Source: Planktothrix tepida PCC 9214 (GTDB lineage: Bacteria > Cyanobacteriota > Cyanobacteriia > Cyanobacteriales > Microcoleaceae). From it: DNA of 64,000 bases. Positions 27,601-32,951 of the stretch are shown here, piece by piece; the stretch's first letter is position 1, and every line of letters begins with the position of its first letter. The DNA lies in contig NZ_LN889813.1 of assembly GCF_900009145.1 (NCBI RefSeq), positions 576,972-640,971 of the forward strand, read 5' to 3'. Under the pieces are notes generated by a model that worked only from the letters and a program-made list of their open reading frames with translations, did no database searches and had not been told where the DNA came from. Both the position numbers and the translations under genes were made by a program.

Positions 27601-28526
27601 GCCATATCAGTCCGTAGCACCACTGGGTTTCCAAAGTAACCTATTATGCGGCTTGTATCATTCAAATTACAATTTTTTACGGAGAAACCGACTATGATAT
27701 CCTCCTGGTTAGTGTAACGGTAGAGTAATATTTTGAAGACCGATAGTAGGAGCGTAAATAGGGTAACATCTTGCTGCTGACTCAGAAGCTTAAGTTGCTG
27801 ACTGAGTTGTATGTTCAACTTTAGTTCACAACAAGCTGCTGCATAAGTTTGAATAGATGACCTTGAGTGATCGATGGGTAGTTGTAATACGGGTAAGTTA
27901 TTCCCAAGTTGCTGCTTCCAATAGCTGAGTTGAGTTTCGAGAATCTCCCCTTGTCGTTGTTGCTGCTGCCCAAGAGCAAATTCTTTATACTGAATGGGTA
28001 GTTCTGAAAGTGGGGACTGTTCACCTGTAGCAAACGCTTCATACAGCGTCGCCATCTCTCGGAAAAATATACCCATAGACCCATCACCATCACAGATGAT
28101 GTTGTGCATACTCAACACCATTAGGTGTCTGGTTGCTTCCATCCGCAACCACAGAACTCGCCAGGGTGGCGCCTGATTGAGGTTGAAGGGTTGCTGTACA
28201 AATTGGGTAGCTAGTCGTTGAGCTTCTTGGTTTTGTTCAGGAGCACCTAGTTTTTGTAAGTCTACTGGGCGTAACTCTACGTTAAATGGCGAATTAATTA
28301 TCTGTCTGGGTTGTTGATCAATGACATCAAAGGTAGTGCGTAAAATTTCATGCCGCCTAATAATTTCATTGAGACTTTGCTTTAGTATGTCTGCATTAAT
28401 CAAACCTGTAATTTGAATCGCTCCCCGGATGTTATAGGCTGGATTACCAGGTTTTAGTTGATCTAGAACCCACATCCGCTCTTGTTCAAAAGATAAAGGA
28501 AAATATGCTTTTTTAGTTGAATCCAT
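18657..28526 (-). CDS. Hybrid NRPS-PKS: C*-A-PCP-KS-AT-DH-MT-KR-ACP
   Basis: Domains in the 3289 residues: C (8-445) whose core motif reads MHNIICDG (140-147), with Asn for the second, catalytic His; A (465-965) with YTSGSTGKAKG (622-632) and specificity residues by eye D-L-H-V-I-A-H-E-I; PCP (Ser1016); KS (1076-1510; Cys1257, His1393, His1435); AT (1613-1900; GHSVGEY, Ser1709; HAFH at 1809-1812, the malonyl-type signature); DH (1990-2275; His2022 and Asp2201, HxxxGxxxxP with Glu for Gly); C-methyltransferase (2350-2690; LEIGAGTGS near 2508); KR (2905-3090; TGGLGGLG, LDD at 3001, but GQANHAAAN with His3058 for the Tyr); ACP (Ser3225). There is no ER or thioesterase. It should add one amino-acid unit and one methylated malonyl unit. 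The acidic C-terminal tail probably meets the docking domain of the next protein. Confidence 0.94.
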   Translation of the reverse strand: MDSTKKAYFPLSFEQERMWVLDQLKPGNPAYNIRGAIQITGLINADILKQSLNEIIRRHEILRTTFDVIDQQPRQIINSPFNVELRPVDLQKLGAPEQNQEAQRLATQFVQQPFNLNQAPPWRVLWLRMEATRHLMVLSMHNIICDGDGSMGIFFREMATLYEAFATGEQSPLSELPIQYKEFALGQQQQRQGEILETQLSYWKQQLGNNLPVLQLPIDHSRSSIQTYAAACCELKLNIQLSQQLKLLSQQQDVTLFTLLLSVFKILLYRYTNQEDIIVGFSVKNCNLNDTSRIIGYFGNPVVLRTDMAGNPTFLHLLSRVSSVVGDAHKHQDYPFQKLVEELKPERDLSFSPLFQVLFSLRDDLMPTLEFPSLTLTPVDVESTTVPYDWFVSVKDTDQGLVWRWEYNSDLFESATINRIIKHFHNLLENIVVNPQQPIGELSVLTEVERNQLLVDYNNTKIEYPQVCLHHLVELQVQKTPESVAVVYENQQLTYQELNQRANQLAHYLQKLGVQTESLVGICIERSLLMVIAILAVLKSGGAYVPLDPAYPKERLEYMASDANVQLLLTSETLLSASSAIAELATNHHLVCLDQDWQIISHQPQENLDSSVSPHHLAYVIYTSGSTGKAKGVMMEHKALVNMISWHLQNRTVGVKTLQFASISFDLSCHEIFSTWCSGGTLVLISEEVRHSPVDLLRTINQTGIEKLYLPFVALQQLIEVIDEQTIPITIREIITAGEQLQITPKISKFFQQTGCTLHNHYGATEVPEIATFTLTGNAVSWVTLPPIGRPINNIQIYILDEFYQPVPLGVPGSLYVGGEGIARGYFNKPELTQERFIPNPFGAGILYKTGDLARYLSDGNIEHLGRADRQVKIRGFRIELGEIEGLLAKHPDVRENAVIAREDSPGDKRLIAYVVHKDGVNIPLELTLRHYLKEHLPDYMMPAAIVVLEKMPLTPSGKVDRRVLPKPNQSRPEVQETLVIPQSETEKLIAQVWQEVLQLEEMGIHDNFFDLGGNSLLLIQVHKKLIDSFGAGLSTITLFQYPTIYTLAQYLSQTPAEQSTINSKKPAKKPADQHTDIAIIGMSGRFPGAENIEAFWQNLRDGIESIDFFSDEEIELEDSSLLQQPNYIKANSILPNIDLFDAEFFNYSPKEAEITDPQQRIFLECAWNAFENAGYNPKTYQGAVGVYGGASISTYLINNICPHLGFSPHRPFLSHRLFRGANEFQVEQGNGGDHLPMRVSYKFNLTGPSVNVQTTCSTSLVAVHLACESLQRGECDMALAGGISISVPQKVGYLYHNGMILSPDGHCRAFDAQAQGTVFGNGCGIVILKRLDDAIADGDNIYAVIKGSAINNDGALKVGYTAPSVEGQARVIAEALAVAEVDSSTVSYVETHGTATPLGDPIEVAALTQAFRENTKMRKNGFCAIGSVKTNVGHLDEAAGITGLIKTVLALQHQSIPPSLHFTKPNPNIDFANSPFYVNTTLSDWQAKDTPRRAGVSSFGIGGTNCHVVLEEAPDNTANTIKTDRTLHLLTLSAKTDQALADLVRRYLTYLESEPNADLTDICFTANTGREHFNHRTCLVAGSKQQLTEQLLRWVNSPEKPDIPVPKADSKKRIAFLFTGQGSQYVGMGRQLYETQPTFRKILDQCDEILRPDLKVPLQSILYPDSESTYSQLNETIYTQPALFALEYALAQLWKSWGIEPDVVMGHSVGEYVAAAVAGVFSLEDGLKLIAARGRLMQALPQDGEMVALLASEQQALAAIAPYKAEVSIAAINAPSSVVISGKREAIRAIVNNLEASGIKTQKLNVSHAFHSPLMQPMLAEFEQVARQVKFSAPQIKLNSNVTGTLLSSEIATPEYWCRHILMPVKFAASMENLAQQDIEVFIEIGSKPILLGMGRQCLSTDAPWRVSTGLWLPSLRPDQEDWHSLLTSLGQLYRSGLPIDWVGFDRDYQRRRQALPTYPFQRQRYWVESQPKDNTQGQVLFAPNPTVHPLLGQQISLPGTQQIRFQVQISKNSPSWLQDHRVFETTIVPGTAYIEMALAAGVAVAKTLDLTVENVLIRKALTLPEDGSYKLVQLVLTPVENLRHTFEIFSLETVTEGDQQQSSWILHTSGTLLVQANQLLDETPDQTIDLATLKHQCQQEISPELLYQRHREQNIDYGLSFRAMAQVWRNETAALGKICLPEQVRTQKSEYHIHPILLDTCLQILDATLIEDNHQNTYVPVGVERLRVYARPGDELWCYAQLNEQEDKQLAISGNFYLFNLSGQIIATVAGVRLKRTISEAMIGAADKSWQDWLYEVNWQAQGRFGLLPNYLPTTAAVSSRLQFQLAQLLDTTSLKIYGQAFTHIEALSVTYIRAALQEMGWEFQLGASFSTEQLAEHLQVIPEHRRLLNRLLEILAEVGIIQCVGQQWEVVCFGEIPDPQQQRSALSCSEAEAEITLLDRCGSNLAQVLQGKCDPLQLLFPNGDTTALTQLYQYSPIMQVTNTLVQQAVLAVRECLPKGRGCRILEIGAGTGSTTSYLLPHLDPHHTEYVFTDIGAFFVTKAQERFKDYPFVGYQVLDIEQDPRQQGFEPSQFDVIVAVNVLHATTDLRQTLKNTRQLLAPGGMLILMEDTAPQRWMDLTFGLTEGWWKFSDVDLRPSYLLLNPAQWQELLLETGFEQVQTISTTWPTNAQEISLPQETVILAKATGNTFVPQPRNWLILADNQGTGQQLSELCCHQGEVCTLVFCSQEYQQINSREFSIDPGNPSHFQQLLQAISPVAIVVNLWSLDTPKNLSEISLEKTYLKNCGSTLYLIQALLNHYRETPRLWLVTQGAQAVNASVTQVAQSTLWGMGKVIALEYPELNCVRVDLDPQATREWGQTLYDEILSSLLAKDTEDQVAFRDRLRYVPRLVRFPEMKPQKPLNLPPDSTYLITGGLGGLGLLVAQFLVERGAKHLVLLGRSEVKPDITHQLLEIEKAGANVIVFKTDVSDTQQVMQMLAEVEQSLPPLRGIIHAAGVLDDGVLLQQNWQRFNRVLAPKVQGAWNLHHLTQNQPLDFFVLFSSATSVLGNTGQANHAAANAFLDALASYRRMQGLPGLSINWGVWAEVGAVARLGLVEQLSRQGEESIDPKQGLQILEQLLLDPPVQVGVMPINWAKFWQQQRASQPFFAKMVQENQDLGSKERTQTPQSNVDSLNSALLSGTPAERAMLLESRITEQVASVLGVDRTRLDRQKSLTHFGLDSLMAIDLRNRLNNATGLNLPLIKIMQGLSISSLVELILEQLTLADVILSAPPATELSDDMEEITL
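22798..22824. repeat. Palindromic dispersed repeat inside the PKS gene
   Basis: A near-perfect palindrome with core gacgcgccatggcgcgtc lies in frame at the end of the AT domain and encodes TDAPWRVST (residues 1902-1910). A degenerate relative sits between genes at 59489-59518. Dispersed palindromes with this type of core are common in cyanobacterial genomes. It keeps the frame and falls in the AT-to-DH linker region. Confidence 0.75.
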
Positions 28527-28527
28527 A

Positions 28528-28577
28528 TTCTGTTTCCACTGTTTGAAACTTTTGTTTGATTAATACTGACTCGTCAA
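28528..28577 (-). pseudogene. Duplicated fragment of the PhyH gene 3' end
   Basis: The gap between the PhyH-type gene and the NRPS-PKS gene holds a copy of the PhyH coding sequence at 28648-28697, exactly 120 bases away and about 77% identical without gaps. On the minus strand it still translates in the homologous frame as DESVLIKQKFQTVETEYG against DSIFTKHEFHAVETENG of PhyH. It looks like the last remains of a second PhyH gene or of a partial tandem duplication. The start codon of the NRPS-PKS gene begins at its end, in another frame. Confidence 0.65.
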
Positions 28578-28590
28578 CTATAAGCAAGAC

Positions 28591-29517
28591 TTACACAAGT
28601 TTCTTTTCAGTAGGGTAGCGTCTGAATATACCAGCACCAACACCATTTTCTGTTTCCACTGCGTGAAACTCGTGTTTAGTAAATATTGAGTCGTAACCAC
28701 CATCGGTGAGTATGGAGTCAGGCAACTTGTGCAATGGACGGTAGCGATGGTGTTCCTGACCCTCTGTCAAAAACGGTGAGTTTGACACTGCGTTATAGGT
28801 ACAATGAATCAGGGTGCGAGGTAGATCGGAATAGTTTGAACCTGAACCGTGTAGCGTGTTGGCGTGAAAAAACAAAGCATCTCCAGGTTCGAGTTCACAA
28901 TGGACAATTTCGAGTCTTTCTAATATCTTTTCGAGTCGCTCTGGCTCAGTACCATAATCATTACCAAGACTTACTTGGTCGAGACGACCCAGTAAGTGGG
29001 ATTTCTTGACGATCTGGAGACAGCCATTTTCCTTGGTATTTTTGTCAATGGCAATTGTACAGGTTAGCAACTGTGGAAACAGACAGCCATCGTAGTACCA
29101 AAACCAATAATCTTGGTGAAAATTAACTACGCTGTCCGTGTGTGGTTGCTTTCTAAGCAGTTTAGAATGCCAATGGTAGCATTCCATACCCAATAGGGCC
29201 TCTGCTGCATCGACAATTCGGGCAATTCTGGGAATAACTCCCAACATGGCATTGCCTAAATCAGTCCAGGTCGCTACTTTAAAAGTCCTGCCCAAGTGGT
29301 CGGTGACAGATGTTTGTGTCCCTTTGATTTCAGGATCTTCTTCACAAGCTAACTGTAAGGGTTCAAGTTCTTCTGGGTCAAAAAAACCCCGAACGATGAC
29401 AAATCCTTCGGCGTGATATTCCGCAATTTGTTCTGGAGACAGGGGATGGGTTGTACTTATTTCCTCTCTATTACGGTTTTCTCGGTTAGTTTCGTGACTA
29501 TTAATTTGATTAACCAT
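28591..29517 (-). CDS. PhyH-family Fe(II)/2-oxoglutarate dioxygenase
   Basis: I use the ATG at 29517, preceded by GAGG with six bases spacing; the longer frame to 29538 adds MIVLRII with no support. The 308-residue protein has the jelly-roll motifs of phytanoyl-CoA dioxygenases: HAEGFVIVRGFFDPEEL near the N-terminus, NFHQDYWFWY (iron ligands His and Asp), FFHANTLHGSGSN (second iron His) and PRTLIHCTYN (Arg for 2-oxoglutarate). It should hydroxylate, or oxidatively modify, an amino-acid or carrier-bound substrate. The position directly before the NRPS-PKS gene and after a DapA-type aldolase and an aminotransferase suggests a role in making or tailoring a building block. The hydroxyl so made might be the carbamoyl acceptor; that is speculation. 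Confidence 0.88.
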   Translation of the reverse strand: MVNQINSHETNRENRNREEISTTHPLSPEQIAEYHAEGFVIVRGFFDPEELEPLQLACEEDPEIKGTQTSVTDHLGRTFKVATWTDLGNAMLGVIPRIARIVDAAEALLGMECYHWHSKLLRKQPHTDSVVNFHQDYWFWYYDGCLFPQLLTCTIAIDKNTKENGCLQIVKKSHLLGRLDQVSLGNDYGTEPERLEKILERLEIVHCELEPGDALFFHANTLHGSGSNYSDLPRTLIHCTYNAVSNSPFLTEGQEHHRYRPLHKLPDSILTDGGYDSIFTKHEFHAVETENGVGAGIFRRYPTEKKLV

Positions 29518-29550
29518 AATTATCCTCAATACAATCATTAATCGGCTAGG

Positions 29551-30459
29551 TTATTGCTCTGTTTTTAAAATTTCTGGACGCTGTGACAAAGCTGTTTTAA
29601 TAATGTCAAGGGCTGTCTGAAGTTCCGTTCCTTCAAGTTCTAAGCGTGGTGGACGTACAACGGTATTTCCCCTGCCAACAGTTTCCTGCATTAGCTTTGT
29701 CATCTGCACAAATTTAGGTACGGCGTTGAGTCGCATTAAGGGCATCATCCATTTGTAAAGCTTAAACGCTTTGTCGTTATTTCCTTGGATGGCATAATTA
29801 AACAGAAGCACACTTTCTCTTGGTAAAGCATTGGCGGTTCCTGCCACCCAAGAGGTTGCTCCTGCTGCTACACCTTCGACTAAAACATCATCCATCCCCA
29901 CTGCGATAGACAGCCGATCTCCCAGTAAGGCACGAATCGCTGTGATGCGACGCACATCGGTGGTGGCTTCTTTCACAACACAAAGATTACAATGTTCCTC
30001 TGCCAGTTCGGCAATTTGCTCTGGTAAAAAATCAGTCCCGTAGGCGGAGGGGTCATTGTATAACATACAAGGAAGTTCTGTTGTGGCAATCACAGTAGCA
30101 ACATGGGCTTTCATCTCATACCAGTCTGTGCTGTATTGATAGGGCGGTAACACCATTAAGCCACTACAACCTATTGATGCTGCTTTTTCTGCCAAAGCGA
30201 CTGCTTGCTTCGTTGTCATTGCACCAATACCGGAAATAACAGGTACGCGATCGCCAATTGCAGATATACAGGTTTGCAGCACCTGAATTTTTTCATCAAA
30301 GCTTAACGAGGTTGCTTCTCCCAGAGTCCCATTAGCAACAATACCTGCACAACTATTATCAACTAGCCAATTTACATGGTTGGTTATCTGTTCTGTATCC
30401 AGAGTTAAGTCTTGTTTAAAGCCAGTTGTGATTGCTGGCATTACGCCCTTCCATTGCAT
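29551..30459 (-). CDS. DapA/NanA superfamily class I aldolase (DHDPS-like)
   Basis: A 302-residue TIM barrel with the family's marks: GTLGEATSLSFDEK (about residues 44-57), YNDPSAYGTDF with the catalytic Tyr (about 134), and CVVKEATTDVRR with the Schiff-base Lys (about 160). These enzymes join or split pyruvate (or another 2-keto acid) and an aldehyde. In a secondary-metabolite operon, between an aminotransferase and a PhyH oxygenase, it is more likely to build an extended keto acid for an unusual amino acid than to serve lysine synthesis. The start at 30459 gives a normal N-terminus (MQWKGVMPAITTGF). The exact aldehyde cannot be read from the sequence. Confidence 0.87.
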   Translation of the reverse strand: MQWKGVMPAITTGFKQDLTLDTEQITNHVNWLVDNSCAGIVANGTLGEATSLSFDEKIQVLQTCISAIGDRVPVISGIGAMTTKQAVALAEKAASIGCSGLMVLPPYQYSTDWYEMKAHVATVIATTELPCMLYNDPSAYGTDFLPEQIAELAEEHCNLCVVKEATTDVRRITAIRALLGDRLSIAVGMDDVLVEGVAAGATSWVAGTANALPRESVLLFNYAIQGNNDKAFKLYKWMMPLMRLNAVPKFVQMTKLMQETVGRGNTVVRPPRLELEGTELQTALDIIKTALSQRPEILKTEQ

Positions 30460-30529
30460 CGCTTTACCTGCTATTTCATTTCAAATCATGGATTTGCTAA
30501 TTCTGAGAATTTCGCCACTTTCCTGATAT

Positions 30530-31738
30530 TTAACTTTTACTTAATGAAAACTCTGGTTCGATTGCTAATGGTGGTGGAGATAAGGTTGTATCTAGCTGGC
30601 TAAGGATCTGCCGGATTAGTGACATTCCCTCAACAAAATTATCCGTATCTCTGGCTAGAGCTATTCTGATATATCTTTCTCCTTGTTCGGGATTACACCA
30701 GAAGAAGTAAGTGCCTGGTAAAACATAAACGCCTCCTTCGTAGAGGATTTTTTGGAGTTCCGTAGCTGTGAGATTGGGGTTCATAATTTCACACCAAGCT
30801 ACACTAACTTTGCCTTTTGGGTTTTGCACTTTTAAAATGCTATCTCGGAATATTTCTTCTAAAATCTTTCTATTTGTATTTAAAAGTTTTCTCGTGGAAG
30901 CAAATTGACACCTTTGAGAATCTTGGAGATATTCTATGAGGAAATTCAGCACAAAAGGCGATACATTCAGGATATAAGCGGTATAGATACTATACATTTC
31001 TTCATAGAGATCATCGCTTACTTTCAGCATGGCTATTTTCGCATCCTGAATGGGCCAGGTTTTACCCGTATCTTCAATAGCCATATATTTAATGCCTGAT
31101 TCTTTTAATACCTTATAGGTATCATAGAGTTCAATTTCCTCATCGTTCATTAAAAAATTGGCAAAGCAATGATCTATAATCAGGATCTTGTCATAATCTT
31201 TACAAAACTTCACCACATTTTCAAAAGCTTTTTGATTTTTTTTGCCCAACAGCGTGAATCCTGTAGGATTATTGGGATCTACGATAAATATTGCATCAGT
31301 TTTTACATTATTTTTAAGATTTTCATAAATTTTATCTTCTTCATATAGTAATTCCTCTGGTAAAGGGGAAAGAGGTATTTCCATGTGCATTAATATCTCA
31401 TACAGATTATCAAAACAAGGTTCAATCAAACTAACAGTTAATCGCTTCTTCAAAAGAAAGTTTGCTATATGAATCGTCACAATTGAGGCAGCATAGTGCA
31501 GCATGACATTATTCGGTATTAATGCTGTTTCAATCCCTCTCACTTTATAAAAGCTTTCGATAAATTTGTTATTGAGAACTTCTTGTTTTATTTGTTCGGA
31601 TTCTAGCCATAATTCCGGCAATCTTTTTACAATATCTAATTGAGAAGCTGATTGGGATTGATGAGTATGAGCATCAGCAAAATTGTATCTATACTTAAGT
31701 GCTTGAACTTCGTGTTGTGTTAAATCTTCCAACTTCAT
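30530..31738 (-). CDS. PLP-dependent aminotransferase, class I/II fold
   Basis: I place the start at the ATG at 31738, with AGGAG ten bases upstream, giving 402 residues; the longer open frame reaches into the end of the cupin gene. Features of fold-type I aminotransferases are visible: IFIVDPNNPTGF (Asn and Pro of the PLP pocket, about residue 150), ILIIDHCFANF (Asp binding the pyridine), and EDTGKTWPIQDAKIAML with the probable PLP lysine (about residue 240); RYIRIALARD near the C-terminus carries the carboxylate-binding Arg. Its substrate may be the keto acid from the neighbouring aldolase or the reduced keto acid from AerD/E/F, which would make it an equivalent of BacF. Confidence 0.83.
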   Translation of the reverse strand: MKLEDLTQHEVQALKYRYNFADAHTHQSQSASQLDIVKRLPELWLESEQIKQEVLNNKFIESFYKVRGIETALIPNNVMLHYAASIVTIHIANFLLKKRLTVSLIEPCFDNLYEILMHMEIPLSPLPEELLYEEDKIYENLKNNVKTDAIFIVDPNNPTGFTLLGKKNQKAFENVVKFCKDYDKILIIDHCFANFLMNDEEIELYDTYKVLKESGIKYMAIEDTGKTWPIQDAKIAMLKVSDDLYEEMYSIYTAYILNVSPFVLNFLIEYLQDSQRCQFASTRKLLNTNRKILEEIFRDSILKVQNPKGKVSVAWCEIMNPNLTATELQKILYEGGVYVLPGTYFFWCNPEQGERYIRIALARDTDNFVEGMSLIRQILSQLDTTLSPPPLAIEPEFSLSKS

Positions 31739-31814
31739 GAAATTTATTCTCCTCTTAGTCTGTAAAAAAACTTGACTTCGCTGGTAAATATTATTCCCGC
31801 AATCAGCCGTCTCA

Positions 31815-32270
31815 CTAAGCTTCAATTTTTTGAAGTTTATTATAGTGAAATTCATTCAATAGTTGTTCGACTTGAGCCATATCAAAAGGAAAAAGTTTTT
31901 GAATGGGTTGGTAATCTTTCACATGAGGGGTGCTATGACGAATGATGGCATTTAGATACAAGCAAGGTTGAGAAATCGGATTCATGACTGCATGAGGAAT
32001 TCCAGGAGGAATTGTCACTAATAATGGTACATTTTCAGTCAGCAAAACATAATGATTATGCCGATTTTGTATGAATACCAAAACCATGCTTCCCCGTAAG
32101 GCTAATAATTGATCTGTCTGGAAACGATGGCAAAATAAGCCATCATCTATACTATGTCCAGGAAGCTCATATAATACTGTCTCATTACTCGATAGTGGAC
32201 TATAACGATAGAGACCTTCATCTTTGAACTTTTCCAGTTGAATATATTCAACTTTCTTAATTAGCCCCAT
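31815..32270 (-). CDS. Single-domain cupin protein
   Basis: A 151-residue protein with one cupin barrel: GLFCHRFQTDQLLALRGSMV (about residues 45-64), the strand pair around RHNHYVLLTEN, and VTIPPGIPHAVMN (about 98-110), similar to WxcM/FdtA-like or RmlC-like cupins. One His of each motif is present, but I cannot say whether it binds metal. It is the first gene of the minus-strand operon, 76 bases before the aminotransferase. It may be an isomerase or epimerase for a building block or sugar. Its function is not recognised. Confidence 0.7.
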   Translation of the reverse strand: MGLIKKVEYIQLEKFKDEGLYRYSPLSSNETVLYELPGHSIDDGLFCHRFQTDQLLALRGSMVLVFIQNRHNHYVLLTENVPLLVTIPPGIPHAVMNPISQPCLYLNAIIRHSTPHVKDYQPIQKLFPFDMAQVEQLLNEFHYNKLQKIEA

Positions 32271-32370
32271 GTAAACCTGGTTAGATTACCAACATAAAAT
32301 TTCTGTCTTAAGCTATAGCATCACTAAGTTCTTTGTCAAGATCTAATTCAGAAATATTTCCTAATTGAAA

Positions 32371-32420
32371 TAATTGTTTATAATTAGCAATAATTGTTTA
32401 TAATTAGCAATAATTGTTTG
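32371..32420. promoter_or_regulatory. Direct repeats in the divergent promoter region
   Basis: Two and a half head-to-tail copies of a 20-base unit, taattgtttataattagcaa, lie between the divergent cupin and GtrA genes (third copy is taattgtttg). The unit contains partial inverted symmetry (taatt/aatta). Repeats with two-helical-turn spacing in a divergent promoter suggest an operator for a regulator acting on both transcripts. This is inference, and no regulator gene is in the cluster. Confidence 0.5.
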
Positions 32421-32447
32421 TAAGCCTGATAATATTGATTGATCGAT

Positions 32448-32912
32448 ATGAATTGCTCTCTTTATACTGGTTATCTGATAATCCGACAGAAGTTGGGTTC
32501 TTTATTGTTACCTTGGGGTAGGTTAATTCGCTTTAGTGTGGTGGGTTTAAGTGGGGTAGTTGCAGATTTGGGAGTATTCTATCTCTTGCACGAATCATTG
32601 AGTTTGGCATTAACTGCTAGTGCAATGCTTTCGACCGAGGTAGCGATTATTAATAATTTCCTCTGGAATGATATCTGGACGTTTGGTGATCTATCTTCAC
32701 AGCAAAAATTAATTAGTCAACGTTTCCAACGTTTTTTCAAGTTTAACCTAATTTGTTTTTTCGGCTTAATTTTCAATAGTTTAATTGTAAATTTTCTGTT
32801 TTATAGATTTGGGGTGAATGAGTACATCGCTAAATTAGTGGCGATTACCTGTGTTACCTTTTGGAATTTCTGGCTCAACCTGAAGATCAATTGGCAAATT
32901 GATGAGGTTTAA
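32448..32912 (+). CDS. GtrA family membrane protein
   Basis: The ATG at 32448 gives 154 residues; an in-frame TTG nine bases earlier is possible. There are four hydrophobic segments and the GtrA signature: FSVVGLSGVVADLGVFYLL (about 26-44), IINNFLWNDIWTF (about 67-79), and a C-terminal WNFWLNLKINW. GtrA proteins are thought to carry polyprenyl-phosphate sugars across the membrane and are usually linked with GT-C glycosyltransferases. That fits the ArnT/PMT-like enzymes at the other end of the locus. It is followed 39 bases later by the MATE gene and is probably co-transcribed with it. Confidence 0.85.
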   Translation: MNCSLYTGYLIIRQKLGSLLLPWGRLIRFSVVGLSGVVADLGVFYLLHESLSLALTASAMLSTEVAIINNFLWNDIWTFGDLSSQQKLISQRFQRFFKFNLICFFGLIFNSLIVNFLFYRFGVNEYIAKLVAITCVTFWNFWLNLKINWQIDEV

Positions 32913-32951
32913 ATTATACTTTACAAATGACATTTAAAGATAGACTGGAGT

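Noticed and set aside
18592-28176. Many plus-strand open frames opposite the megasynthase genes.
   Set aside because: They are short shadows of the minus-strand coding frame, without ribosome binding sites or domain resemblance.
29551-30459. Housekeeping dapA for lysine synthesis.
   Set aside because: The active-site residues would allow it, but the operon position between biosynthetic genes and the divergence of the C-terminal part make a dedicated pathway enzyme more likely.
31739-31855. N-terminal extension of the aminotransferase.
   Set aside because: It runs into the end of the cupin gene; the ATG at 31738 has AGGAG ten bases upstream.
12535-32270. Classification as a standard aeruginosin cluster.
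   Set aside because: AerD/E/F-type genes are present, but an AerA-type phenylpyruvate loader, an AerG-type Choi module and the usual tailoring enzymes are not, and a complete PKS module with methyltransferase is inserted.
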